Shown: piece by piece, positions 1-7,104 of the stretch
Position numbering within the stretch: the stretch's first letter is position 1
Layout of the letters: every line of letters starts with the position of its first letter
Origin: UBA9647 sp049522195
Lineage (GTDB): Bacteria > Bacteroidota > Ignavibacteria > UBA10030
Direction: 5' to 3'
Assembly: GCA_049522195.1 (NCBI GenBank)
Contig: JBEKOB010000107.1
Location: 1-11,968, forward strand
Length of the DNA: 11,968 nt
The notes under the pieces: generated by a model
Told to the model about the DNA's origin: nothing
The model's input: the letters and a program-made list of their open reading frames with translations, nothing else
Database searches by the model: none
Made by a program: the position numbers and the translations under genes

Positions 1-113
1 TCAAGCATCTCAAGGAAAGACGCATCAGGAGACACGTTCTTGACTTCATATTCAACGAATCCGCCCCTGTCGTCCCGATTCTTCTGGCGCCAAATCTTCA
101 GTTTGAAATCCAT
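1..113 (-). CDS. sdhB: Succinate dehydrogenase/fumarate reductase iron-sulfur subunit, N-terminal fragment
   Basis: This is the third gene of the sdhCAB operon, cut by the window edge, so only about 37 N-terminal residues are visible. It begins MDFKLKIWRQKNRDD and continues through FVEYEVKNVSPDASFLEML. This matches the start of the 2Fe-2S ferredoxin-like domain of SdhB/FrdB, where a basic 'WRQ' strand is followed by the 'Y.V....D.SFLEMLD' stretch. The cluster-binding cysteines lie beyond the window. The ATG at 113-111 is preceded by AGGAG about 9 bases upstream, which fixes the start. The gap to sdhA is only 20 bases, so the two are co-transcribed. In the complex this subunit carries electrons from the flavin in SdhA to the quinone site in SdhC. 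The identity rests on position as much as on the short sequence. Confidence 0.85.
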   Translation of the reverse strand, partial: MDFKLKIWRQKNRDDRGGFVEYEVKNVSPDASFLEML

Positions 114-133
114 TACCTGTAGCTCCTATAGTT

Positions 134-2047
134 TTACTTGTAACTCCTCTGCGATGGCTTCACGTGTTCAAAAGTCAGCGGCTCTTTGTTTAGAATGGGC
201 TTCTTGTTTACACCCGTGTATTCCCATGCAGCTACATAGGAGAATTTCTTATCATTTCGTTTGGCCTCCCCCTCTTCCGTCTGATGTTCCACACGGAAAT
301 GACCTCCACACGATTCTTCACGGTGCAGCGCATCGTAGGCAAGCAGCTCGCCGAGCTCGAGGAAATCTGCAACTCTTCCGGCCCGCTCCAGTTCCGCATT
401 CAGGTCGTCCGAAGCACCGACGACTTTTACATTCTTCCAGAACTCCGCACGCACCGCAGGGATCTCTTTGAGAGCCTTCTGCAGGCTGGCTTTGGTTCTT
501 CCCATCCCCACGTTCTCCCACATGATTTTTCCCAATTCACGATGGAACTCTTCCACCGTCTTCTTGCCGTTGATCGACATCAGTTTTCTGATCAATTCAT
601 TGACATCCGCTTGCGTCTTCTTGAACGCATCATCATCGGTTTTTACCGGCTTGAACTTCGTGGAGGCGAGATAGTCCCCCATCGTGTAGGGAATGATGAA
701 ATACCCGTCTGCGAGTCCCTGCATCAAGGCGCTAGCACCGAGACGGTTTGCGCCGTGATCGGAGAAGTTCGCCTCACCCAGCACGAAGAGGCCGCGGATG
801 GTACTCATCAGGTTGTAATCGACCCAGAGTCCGCCCATCGTGTAGTGCATCGCCGGGTAAATCCGCATGGGACCCTGATACGGATCTTCTGCCGTGATCT
901 CATGATACATATCGCACAGATTTCCGTACCGCTCTTCAATGACATGCTTCCCGAGACGCTTGATAGCGTCTGCAAAATCGAGATAGACTGCAAGCTTGGT
1001 CGGCCCGACACCAAATCCTTTGTCGCACATTTCTTTCGCACGCCGGGACGCCACATCGCGGGGAACAAGATTTCCGAATGACGGGTACATTCGTTCAAGA
1101 TAGTAATCGCGCTCTTCTTCCGGAATATCCTGCGGCTTTCGTGCATCCCCCTTCGCCTTCGGCACCCAGATGCGTCCATCGTTCCGCAGGCTTTCGCTCA
1201 TCAGCGTCAGCTTTGACTGGTAATCGCCGCTCTGCGGTATGCACGTCGGATGGATTTGCGTAAAGCACGGATTCGCGAATGCCGCGCCCTTCTTGTGTGC
1301 GCGCCAGATCGCGGATGCATTGCTGGCTTTTGCCATCGTCGAAAGGTAGTAAGTATTTGCGTACCCGCCGGTGGCGAGCACGACTGCGTTGGCAGCATAC
1401 GTCTCAAGTTTTCCGGTCACGAGATCGCGCACCACAATACCGCGCGCCTGTCCATCGACCAGGACGAGATCGAGCATCTCGCGGCGCGGGAAGAACTTCA
1501 CTGTTCCGGCGTTGATCTGGCGGCTCAGAGCCGAGTATGCACCGAGCAAAAGCTGCTGACCCGTCTGTCCTCTTGCATAAAACGTACGGGACACCTGCGC
1601 TCCGCCGAATGACCTGTTATCCAGGTAGCCGGCATAGTCGCGGGCAAACGGCACACCCTGCGCCACGCACTGGTCGATGATGTTGCCGCTTACCTGTGCA
1701 AGTCGATACACGTTTGCTTCACGCGCACGGTAGTCTCCCCCTTTGACAGTATCATAGAACAAACGCCAGATGCTGTCACCGTCGTTCGCATAATTCTTCG
1801 GAGCATTGATGCCCCCCTGGGCAGCGATGCTGTGAGCGCGGCGGGGCGATTCGTGATACGAGAAGGTAAGGACGTTGTATCCAAGTTCACCCAGGCTTGC
1901 AGCAGCCGATGCTCCGGCCAGGCCCGTTCCCACGACGATAACGGAGTATTTCCGCCTGTTGGAAGGATTGACCAGCTTCATTGCGAAGCGGTGGTTGTCC
2001 CATTTCTTCTCTATTGGACCAGATGGTGTCTTTGATTCAAGCTTCAT
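134..2047 (-). CDS. sdhA: Succinate dehydrogenase/fumarate reductase flavoprotein subunit
   Basis: This is the 637-residue catalytic subunit of complex II, which oxidises succinate to fumarate (or the reverse) on the cytoplasmic face of the membrane. Visible motifs are the FAD dinucleotide-binding loop GTGLAGASAAASLGELG (residues 40-56) and the HSIAAQGGINA stretch, whose histidine (about residue 72) is the usual covalent FAD attachment site. Further on come HPTCIP (about 266-271), the catalytic arginine region VPRDVASR (about 328-335), HYTMGGLWVD (about 401-410) and the second FAD contact GEANFSDHGANRLGASALMQG (about 424-444). Length and the type-B style insertions fit the long SdhA of Bacteroidota/epsilonproteobacterial-type enzymes. 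The ATG is preceded by GGGAG at 9 bases. It lies 59 bases downstream of sdhC and 20 bases upstream of sdhB. No key residue is missing. Confidence 0.97.
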   Translation of the reverse strand: MKLESKTPSGPIEKKWDNHRFAMKLVNPSNRRKYSVIVVGTGLAGASAAASLGELGYNVLTFSYHESPRRAHSIAAQGGINAPKNYANDGDSIWRLFYDTVKGGDYRAREANVYRLAQVSGNIIDQCVAQGVPFARDYAGYLDNRSFGGAQVSRTFYARGQTGQQLLLGAYSALSRQINAGTVKFFPRREMLDLVLVDGQARGIVVRDLVTGKLETYAANAVVLATGGYANTYYLSTMAKASNASAIWRAHKKGAAFANPCFTQIHPTCIPQSGDYQSKLTLMSESLRNDGRIWVPKAKGDARKPQDIPEEERDYYLERMYPSFGNLVPRDVASRRAKEMCDKGFGVGPTKLAVYLDFADAIKRLGKHVIEERYGNLCDMYHEITAEDPYQGPMRIYPAMHYTMGGLWVDYNLMSTIRGLFVLGEANFSDHGANRLGASALMQGLADGYFIIPYTMGDYLASTKFKPVKTDDDAFKKTQADVNELIRKLMSINGKKTVEEFHRELGKIMWENVGMGRTKASLQKALKEIPAVRAEFWKNVKVVGASDDLNAELERAGRVADFLELGELLAYDALHREESCGGHFRVEHQTEEGEAKRNDKKFSYVAAWEYTGVNKKPILNKEPLTFEHVKPSQRSYK

Positions 2048-2106
2048 TGTTGATAAGCTCCCATTGCGATGGTCAACATTCGGACGTCGCTGGATCGGCA
2101 GATGGT

Positions 2107-2769
2107 CTACTTGATCCAGAGGAAATATGCCGGCATTGCGGCAAATGCGAGCGGAATAAGCAGCCAGAAAATCACCGCCACGCTGTCAATCAGCCACTTG
2201 TACTGTTTGTCGCTCAGGCCCAGCGTCTGGAACCCCGACTGGAACCCGTGCCTGAGGTGGAATGCAAGGAAAACCAGGGCGACGATATAGAAGAGGCTGT
2301 AGACCGGATCGGAGAAAGCGGCGGCAACGAGATCGTAGTTCGACGACGGGGCAGCCGCCCAGAACCGGTTCGGCACCCAGAATGTCTTCAGGTGCACCAC
2401 AAGGAAAAAGGCAACCAGGCTCGCGCTTGCTGTCAGCGTCGGCGTCCTCGAGGTAAACTTCGTGTTATCCCTCAGTCGGTACATTTCGTAGCCAACCGGG
2501 CGGGACGCACGATTCTTCAGCCACACCACAACACCGCTGATGACGTGGGCAATCAGTCCGGCAAACAGTACTATCTCGATGACACGAATGAATGGATTGG
2601 TGGACATGAACTCCGAGTAACGGTTGTAGGTCTCGCCGCCGTCGTGCTTGAAGAGAAACATATTGATCACGACGTGGACGACAAGGAAGGTGCAGAGAAA
2701 AAGGCCGCTCAGGCTCATGATGATCTTCTTGCCAACAGAAGACCGGTACAAGGCAGTGAATTTATTCAT
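2107..2769 (-). CDS. sdhC: Succinate dehydrogenase cytochrome b558-type membrane anchor
   Basis: This 220-residue integral membrane subunit anchors SdhAB and passes electrons to quinone through b haems. Five hydrophobic helices are visible at about 17-40, 62-85, 113-132, 154-176 and 193-217. Histidines H32, H75, H126 and H171/H174 sit within helices 1 to 4, as expected for the axial ligands of two b haems in the single-polypeptide, type-B (B. subtilis/Wolinella-like) anchor. No sdhD is present, which agrees with that type. The ATG sits directly at the end of a tandem repeat array (2768-2856), and only a weak GAAG precedes it. This differs from sdhA and sdhB, which have strong Shine-Dalgarno sites. 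It is the first gene of the sdhCAB operon. Confidence 0.95.
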   Translation of the reverse strand: MNKFTALYRSSVGKKIIMSLSGLFLCTFLVVHVVINMFLFKHDGGETYNRYSEFMSTNPFIRVIEIVLFAGLIAHVISGVVVWLKNRASRPVGYEMYRLRDNTKFTSRTPTLTASASLVAFFLVVHLKTFWVPNRFWAAAPSSNYDLVAAAFSDPVYSLFYIVALVFLAFHLRHGFQSGFQTLGLSDKQYKWLIDSVAVIFWLLIPLAFAAMPAYFLWIK

Positions 2770-2856
2770 AGATCTTCGGTAATGTGATCAATCGAATATA
2801 GATCTTGCTAATGTGATCAATCGGATATAGATCTTCGCTAATGTGATCAATCGGAT
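2768..2856 (-). repeat. Three tandem ~30-bp repeats immediately upstream of sdhC
   Basis: Three near-identical units lie head to tail: 2768-2797 (30 bp), 2798-2826 (29 bp) and 2827-2856 (30 bp), differing at a few positions and by one base. Read toward sdhC, each contains TTGATCACATTA followed by GAAGATCTAT. The proximal unit runs into the sdhC start codon, where ATCTATA of the other units becomes ATCTATG. Each unit contains the palindrome TGATCA. The two distal units also offer a TTGAT...TATAT pair with a short 15-16 bp spacing that could act as weak promoters. The array may therefore be a regulator-binding array, duplicated promoters or plain slippage. The sequence alone does not decide, and the array also forms the 5' leader or start region of sdhC. 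Confidence 0.9.
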
Positions 2857-2983
2857 GAAGTCAGTCACTGGTTTGAGCAATGCGTGTGCCGAGCGCACAC
2901 TTGTATGGCCAAACCTGACAGGTAGCGTCAATGAGTGGGTTCTGCTGGACCTTGATTTGCTCGATCAGCGTGTGGAGAGTGTA

Positions 2984-3021
2984 GAAAAGAATTCTTGAAA
3001 AAGCAATTCTCAATTCTTTTC
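2984..3021 (-). terminator. Possible AT-rich terminator after ftsX
   Basis: A perfect 10-bp inverted repeat (GAAAAGAATT at 2984-2993 and AATTCTTTTC at 3012-3021) overlaps the last codons of ftsX. On the minus strand the loop and distal arm are rich in T. The stem is A/T-rich and therefore weak, but it sits where the pheA-ftsX transcript would be expected to end before sdhC. Confidence 0.3.
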
Positions 3022-3897
3022 GTAGACAACGCTTTCGCTGATGAACCGACGAATCGAGATGGAGCTTCCAACAAATCCAAGAATGCAGCCGACAAGGACG
3101 ACAATTGCGTAGTAGAGAGGCTTCACGTGCACAAAATCCGCCAGTTCGACAGAAATCCATCGTGCGAGATATTCAAAAACGAGAAAGAGGATTGCTGCCG
3201 CAAGTGCACCCCCGATAAAGCCCTGCACCAGTCCCTCGAGAATGAACGGCCCGCGAACAAACGATTTCGTTGCACCGATCAATTTCATCGTCTGTATGAT
3301 CTTGCGCTTGGCATAGATGGCAAGCCGGATCGTATTGGCGACAAGGAACACTGATGAAATCGTGATAAAGAGTCCGATCCCGAACACAAGCCAAAGAAAC
3401 GTGGTTGCCCGGCGGTCGAGCATTTCCATGAGCGTCTTTCGATAGATCACTTCATCCACACCCTTTATACTCCTGGCGGCGTTATAGACTTCCTCAGCCC
3501 CTCTCGCGGTCCGGTATCCCGGTTTCAGAAAGATTTTGACCGAAGCGGGGAGCGGATTGAAATCGAGAACTCTGTGGATGTCCTCACCAAACTCCTCTTT
3601 GAAGATTCTGGCAGCATCCTCTTTAGAAACATACCGCACTTCCCGGACACCCGGTATCGTTGCGATGCTGTCACGAACGATGGATGTTTCCACCGGGGAA
3701 AGATAGTCGGCCAGAAATGCCTCCATCTCAACCTTTTCCCGCAGTGACTCAACTACGCTGTTGGCGTTCAGAACGAGGATGGCAAAAGATCCGAGCAGGA
3801 GAAGTGAAGCACAGATGGTCATGATGGCAGCGAACATCGAGAGCTTTGCCCGTCGGAATCCGGAAAAACCTTCACGAAATATGTAGCCAAGCTGCAT
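3010..3897 (-). CDS. ftsX: Cell-division ABC transporter-like permease FtsX
   Basis: This is a 295-residue FtsX, the membrane partner of the ATPase FtsE, which controls septal peptidoglycan hydrolases. The order is the family's usual one: a short cytoplasmic N-terminus (MQLGYIFREGFSGFRR), TM1 at about 17-42, and an extracytoplasmic domain at about 43-170 containing the typical 'VEAFL...I...PGV..V.YVSKEDA...F.EEFGED...L..NPLP.S..I' pattern. Then come TM2 (about 178-205), the conserved cytoplasmic 'IYAKRKIIQTMKLIGAT' loop, TM3 and TM4. The open frame extends upstream through pheA, but the ATG at 3897-3895, 2 bases after the pheA stop, gives the canonical N-terminus, so I use it. Coupled translation with pheA is likely. 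ftsE is not adjacent. Confidence 0.93.
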   Translation of the reverse strand: MQLGYIFREGFSGFRRAKLSMFAAIMTICASLLLLGSFAILVLNANSVVESLREKVEMEAFLADYLSPVETSIVRDSIATIPGVREVRYVSKEDAARIFKEEFGEDIHRVLDFNPLPASVKIFLKPGYRTARGAEEVYNAARSIKGVDEVIYRKTLMEMLDRRATTFLWLVFGIGLFITISSVFLVANTIRLAIYAKRKIIQTMKLIGATKSFVRGPFILEGLVQGFIGGALAAAILFLVFEYLARWISVELADFVHVKPLYYAIVVLVGCILGFVGSSISIRRFISESVVYEKN

Positions 3898-3899
3898 GG

Positions 3900-4730
3900 T
3901 CAATTCTTGATGGTTGAGCCGAATGGATACGCACCAAGCACACGGACAAACGTCGTCAGTTCGTCGAGATGCTTGAGTGCCTGGCGAACGCGCGTTTCGG
4001 AGGGCGATCCTTCGATATCGAGATAGAAAAGGTACTCCCACGGTTTCCCCACGTGCGGCCGGGATTCGATTTTGAGCATATTGATCTCTCTCAGGGCGAA
4101 CACAGCCAGCGCTTTGAATAACGCGCCGGGAACGTTCTTGGCCGCGAACACAATGGAGGTCTTCTCCTTGCTCTTCGCAAGATCTTTCCTGGCCGAAAGG
4201 ACGATAAACCTGGTATAGTTGTGATGGTTGCTCTCGACATTTCGTTTGAGGATCGAGAGGCCGTACGTCCGCGCGGCGCGTGCACTTGCGATGGCCGCGG
4301 CGTCTTTTCTCCCCTCTTCACGAATCATCTTCGCAGATCCGGCAGTGTCATAGTAAGCAGCAACGCTTACCCTCTTCAGAGACCGGAGATACTCTTCGCA
4401 TTGCCCGAGCGCCTGGGAGTGCGAGTACACCGAACGGATCCCCTTCGCCGAAACGCCGGGGAGAACCATCATATGAAGCTGAATTCGAAGCTTGAGCTCT
4501 CCGATAATGTGCAGCTTGTGGCGCAAAAGGAGGTCGTAGATCTGGTGCACGCTCCCAAATGTAGAGTTTTCGATGGGTACGACACCGAATCCCGACGGGT
4601 GTCTCGTGGCAAACTCGAAGACATCTTTAAAACTCTGTTTGGGGAGCAGTCGGGCACGAGGACCGAAGAAACTTCTCGCGGCTTCTTCGCTGAATGCGCC
4701 GGGTTCACCCTGGTATGCTACCGTCACCAT
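3900..4730 (-). CDS. pheA: Prephenate dehydratase with C-terminal ACT domain
   Basis: This 276-residue cytoplasmic enzyme converts prephenate to phenylpyruvate, the committed step to phenylalanine. The catalytic domain (about 1-180) shows AYQGEPGAFSEEAA (5-18), GVVPIENSTFGSVHQIYDLL (49-68), SHSQALGQC (103-111), DTAGSAKMI and the catalytic TRF motif in NYTRFIVL (171-178). The ACT domain (about 190-265) has the phenylalanine-binding PGALF and IESRP motifs (201-205 and 221-225), so feedback inhibition by phenylalanine is expected from the family. There is no N-terminal chorismate mutase domain, so it is the monofunctional form. The ATG start lies 11 bases after the upstream lipoprotein stop, and its own stop is 2 bases from the ftsX start. 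Confidence 0.96.
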   Translation of the reverse strand: MVTVAYQGEPGAFSEEAARSFFGPRARLLPKQSFKDVFEFATRHPSGFGVVPIENSTFGSVHQIYDLLLRHKLHIIGELKLRIQLHMMVLPGVSAKGIRSVYSHSQALGQCEEYLRSLKRVSVAAYYDTAGSAKMIREEGRKDAAAIASARAARTYGLSILKRNVESNHHNYTRFIVLSARKDLAKSKEKTSIVFAAKNVPGALFKALAVFALREINMLKIESRPHVGKPWEYLFYLDIEGSPSETRVRQALKHLDELTTFVRVLGAYPFGSTIKN

Positions 4731-4741
4731 AGATATGCTCG

Positions 4742-5260
4742 TTAGAAATTTGATTCATCCCGCCACCGGACAATCTTCCATGGCTTTTGTGGATCCGACC
4801 GGGCCAGAGCGAGTGTGGCGTATCCATCGATGCGGGGATTGTCGCTCGGGTTGAATGTGACAGTGAGATTGAAATTCCGGCTCACGCTCGCGTTCAGGCT
4901 GAGAGAATCGGTGGAGAGAGCAATGATATTGTTCCAGACGAGATCAAGTCGTTGGACGTTCATGAACAGTCCGCGCGTCGTCTGCATCTCTTCATCTCTT
5001 CCCCACGTCACTTCAACACCGCGGTCATAGTCCGTGAAGACGAACGAAAAATCAGAGCTCAACAGCTGCCCGTAAATTGTGGTATCACGAAACGTGTACG
5101 CATATTTCATGTTCTGGAACACTCCGTCGATCGTCGCCTGATCACCGAGGATCGAGTCTCCCGTCACAAGGCTGTCATCCAATGCCGGAGCAAATGGATT
5201 GCAGGAGGAGAACAGGAACAACAGGAGTATCGTGGCTATGAATCTCATGAAGCGCTGCAC
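4742..5260 (-). CDS. Small lipoprotein of unknown function (paralogue of the 5340-5939 gene)
   Basis: The product is about 172 residues. A basic, hydrophobic signal peptide (RFIATILLLFLFSSC) ends in a lipobox-like FSSC with the acylated cysteine at about residue 20, so the mature protein should be membrane-anchored outside the cytoplasm, starting CNPFAP. The mature part has VFQNMKYAYTFRD (47-59) and ends WKIVRWRDESNF. The same two landmarks occur at the same spacing in the next lipoprotein, so the two are probably diverged tandem duplicates. The size and the 'W.I.RW.DE' ending recall NTF2/SnoaL-like small folds, but that is only a guess. Its start is either GTG at 5260 or ATG at 5248, and neither has a clear Shine-Dalgarno site. 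It precedes pheA by 11 bases. Confidence 0.8.
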   Translation of the reverse strand: MQRFMRFIATILLLFLFSSCNPFAPALDDSLVTGDSILGDQATIDGVFQNMKYAYTFRDTTIYGQLLSSDFSFVFTDYDRGVEVTWGRDEEMQTTRGLFMNVQRLDLVWNNIIALSTDSLSLNASVSRNFNLTVTFNPSDNPRIDGYATLALARSDPQKPWKIVRWRDESNF

Positions 5261-5279
5261 ATTCGCTGATCGAAGTTAG

Positions 5280-5326
5280 GAATACAGAAGTCAGGAGTCA
5301 GAATTCGAATTCTATATTCTGTATTC
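5280..5326. repeat. Intergenic inverted repeat with internal palindrome and ATTCTG-like short repeats
   Basis: The 79-bp spacer between the two lipoprotein genes contains a 9-bp inverted repeat (GAATACAGA at 5280-5288 and TCTGTATTC at 5318-5326) enclosing a perfect 14-bp palindrome (AGAATTCGAATTCT, 5300-5313). ATTCTA/G/T hexamers recur from 5309 to about 5343. The composition is much more AT-rich than the flanking genes. It could be a short dispersed intergenic element or a processing hairpin. Confidence 0.55.
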
Positions 5327-5339
5327 TGGATTCTTCATT

Positions 5340-5939
5340 CTATTGACCAAACTCTCCTTTTAAATCACTCCACGTGAAGCTGCTCGTTCCTGTGGGCTCA
5401 TCGATCCATCGCCAGATGACCCAGTTCCTCGATCGGTCTGCGAGCAGAAGAAACTGCGCTTTGCCGGTCGCTTGCGTCGGAACGCTCGCCACGGAGTGCG
5501 GAGCCGTCAGTGTGTATGTCGCTTCGTACTGGGCAGAATCCGACTGAAGGCTTTGCACCGTCAGCGTCTGGAACACAAGCGTGGCAGTCGATCCGCTGGG
5601 AATCTTCGAGCGGAGGTTTTCAAAGTACTGCTGCTCGGATTGCCTGTTCCAGAGCAGGAAAACCCCGCCGTACTTGACTTTGGCCTGCGGTGTGGGCTCA
5701 AAACTAAAGCTGCGCCCCGCAGTGACCGAATCCGCAAACGACTTGATATAATTGAGAGAATTCAGATCACGAAACGCACTCGACATATTCGAGAACACGA
5801 GAGACGGCTCCGTGGCAGGAGTGAAGCTCGAACTCGATTGTGTCGGCGGTTCAGGCGTCCGTGTCTCAAATATGTTGCAGGCGATACACGTCGCTCCGAT
5901 GCAGAAGCCGATAACGATCAACCGCGGATCCACCCTCAC
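5340..5939 (-). CDS. Small lipoprotein of unknown function (first of a tandem pair)
   Basis: The product is 199 residues. A signal peptide (RLIVIGFCIGATCIAC) ends at a weak lipobox with the acylated cysteine at about residue 21, followed by a Ser/Thr/Pro-rich linker (about 25-45) typical of exported lipoproteins. The globular part starts with PSLVFSNMSSAFRD and ends with WVIWRWIDEPTGTSSFTWSDL. The VF.NM and W.I.RW.DE landmarks lie 114-115 residues apart, as in the downstream lipoprotein, supporting common ancestry. Start: GTG at 5939, with AGGA 7 bases upstream supporting it. It begins 31 bases after the recR stop, so it probably rides on the ybaB-recR transcript. I do not recognise the family, and exported location is the only firm inference. 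Confidence 0.82.
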   Translation of the reverse strand: MRVDPRLIVIGFCIGATCIACNIFETRTPEPPTQSSSSFTPATEPSLVFSNMSSAFRDLNSLNYIKSFADSVTAGRSFSFEPTPQAKVKYGGVFLLWNRQSEQQYFENLRSKIPSGSTATLVFQTLTVQSLQSDSAQYEATYTLTAPHSVASVPTQATGKAQFLLLADRSRNWVIWRWIDEPTGTSSFTWSDLKGEFGQ

Positions 5940-5970
5940 GTTCGTATCCTGATGTGAAAGAGGTTGAGCC

Positions 5971-6570
5971 TCAAACAGCGATCCGTCCTTCCAGGGCCCG
6001 GCTCAGCGTTGCTTCGTCCGCGAATTCAAGATCCGTACCGACAGGCAGGCCGCGCGCAATGCGGGTTATCTTCATTCCCAGGGGCTTGAGCAGCTTCGAG
6101 AGATACAGCGTTGTCGCTTCCCCCTCAACATTCGGATTCATGGCCAGTATGATCTCATCAACACCCGCATCACTCACACGATGAAGGAGCTCCTTGATCC
6201 TGAGGTCTTCCGGGCCGATTCCGTCAAGCGGAGAGAGGGCTCCGCCAAGCACATGGTAGAGGCCCCTGAACTCATTCGTCCGTTCGAGCGCAAGAACATC
6301 GGTCGGTTCTTCGACAACGCAGACCATCGTCCGATCGCGCTTTGTGTTCGAGCAGATCGGGCAGGGGTCGGCTTCAGTGATGTTCGAGCAGATGGTACAG
6401 TACTTCACCCTGTCTTTCACATTGACAAGGGCACGCGCAAGTGTGACGACTTCCTCCCTTTGCATCTTGACGATGTAGAGGGCCAGCCGGTGCGCGGTTT
6501 TCCGGCCTATGCCGGGAAGCTGTGCAAATTGTTCAGCGAGTTGCTCTATCGATTCGGCAGTGAAAATCAA
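5971..6570 (-). CDS. recR: Recombination mediator protein RecR
   Basis: This 199-residue protein acts with RecF/RecO to load RecA on gapped DNA. All domains are present in order: the helix-hairpin-helix LPGIGRKTAHRLALYI (18-33), a C4 zinc finger C58-x2-C61-x8-C70-x2-C73, the Toprim domain from about residue 80 (VCVVEEPTDVLALE...GLYHVLGGALSPLDGIGPEDL), and the C-terminal LARGLPVG-like segment (IARGLPVGTDLEFADEATLSRAL). The length is normal for the family. The best start is TTG at 6570, with AAAGGA about 10 bases upstream and the expected N-terminus (xFTAESIEQL). It follows ybaB by 24 bases, the usual order for this pair. Confidence 0.96.
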   Translation of the reverse strand: MIFTAESIEQLAEQFAQLPGIGRKTAHRLALYIVKMQREEVVTLARALVNVKDRVKYCTICSNITEADPCPICSNTKRDRTMVCVVEEPTDVLALERTNEFRGLYHVLGGALSPLDGIGPEDLRIKELLHRVSDAGVDEIILAMNPNVEGEATTLYLSKLLKPLGMKITRIARGLPVGTDLEFADEATLSRALEGRIAV

Positions 6571-6594
6571 GCGCTTGCAGTCCTTTCGCTCGGG

Positions 6595-6939
6595 TTAGAA
6601 ACCGGGGAGATTTAATCCGGGGATGTTCGGCATCATGCCGTTCGTCACTTTTTGCATCTCCTGCTGCGCCATTGCTGCAGCGCTCTCAAGCGCCTTATTG
6701 GTGGCGGCGACCACGAGATCTTCGAGCATTTCCTTTTCTTCCGGGTTGACGACTTCTTTCTCGATTTCGATCTTGATGATCTGCTGTTTGCCGTTGGCAG
6801 TGACCTTTACCATTCCCCCACCAGCTTCTGCAACAACCGTTTTTTGTTCAAGCTCCGCCTGGACCAGAGCCATTTTGTCCTGCATTTTTTGCAGTTGCTT
6901 CATCATTCCCTGCATGTTCGGTATGCCACCCTTCATCAT
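6595..6939 (-). CDS. ybaB: YbaB/EbfC family nucleoid-associated protein
   Basis: This 114-residue DNA-binding protein of the YbaB/EbfC family usually works as a dimer and is encoded next to recR. It shows the Met/Gln-rich N-terminal helix (NMQGMMKQLQKMQDKMALVQ), the conserved turn AEAGGGMVKVTANGKQQI, the NPEEKEMLEDLVVAATNKAL helix and a glycine/proline-rich tail (MPNIPGLNLPGF). The open frame runs back through the promoter and into the tRNA gene, but the tandem ATG at 6939/6936 is the right start: it has GGGAG 5-8 bases upstream and gives the family's length. The common upstream partner dnaX is absent here, and the gene has its own promoter instead. Confidence 0.93.
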   Translation of the reverse strand: MMKGGIPNMQGMMKQLQKMQDKMALVQAELEQKTVVAEAGGGMVKVTANGKQQIIKIEIEKEVVNPEEKEMLEDLVVAATNKALESAAAMAQQEMQKVTNGMMPNIPGLNLPGF

Positions 6940-6982
6940 ACGAGCTCCCGTTCTCGATAGAGATATTATCTGATTTTGAAGC

Positions 6983-7011
6983 AATATAGTCCGAATTGAA
7001 AGGAATGTCAA
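6983..7011 (-). promoter_or_regulatory. Sigma70-type promoter for ybaB-recR
   Basis: On the minus strand, TTGACA (7011-7006) and TATATT (6988-6983) are separated by exactly 17 bases. This is a near-consensus housekeeping promoter. A start near 6976 would give a leader of about 37 bases carrying the ybaB GGGAG site. It diverges from the tRNA promoter about 60 bp away. Confidence 0.75.
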
Positions 7012-7067
7012 CGAGGTGGTTCGACGAGGTTTCTGAATAGAATGGTGCACACACGTGAAAGTGAATC

Positions 7068-7096
7068 TTGACTTTCCACTGAAAGTACGATATATT
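7068..7096 (+). promoter_or_regulatory. Sigma70-type promoter for the tRNA-Asn transcript
   Basis: TTGACT (7068-7073) and TATATT (7091-7096) are separated by 17 bases on the plus strand. Transcription would begin near 7103, about 128 bases before the tRNA 5' end. It is divergent from the ybaB promoter. Confidence 0.65.
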
Positions 7097-7104
7097 TCGA
7101 GCGG

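Noticed and set aside
284..1081. Plus-strand 265-codon open frame
   Set aside because: It is the antisense shadow of sdhA and has no independent motif or ribosome site.
2768..2856. CRISPR array
   Set aside because: The units are directly abutted with no spacers.
2861..3160. Minus-strand 99-codon open frame between sdhC and ftsX
   Set aside because: It overlaps ftsX in another frame. Its last 40 codons look mildly coding-like, but no family or ribosome site is recognisable.
3898..4041. Upstream extension of the ftsX frame into pheA
   Set aside because: The extension has no FtsX similarity and overlaps pheA. The ATG at 3897 gives the canonical N-terminus 2 bases after the pheA stop.
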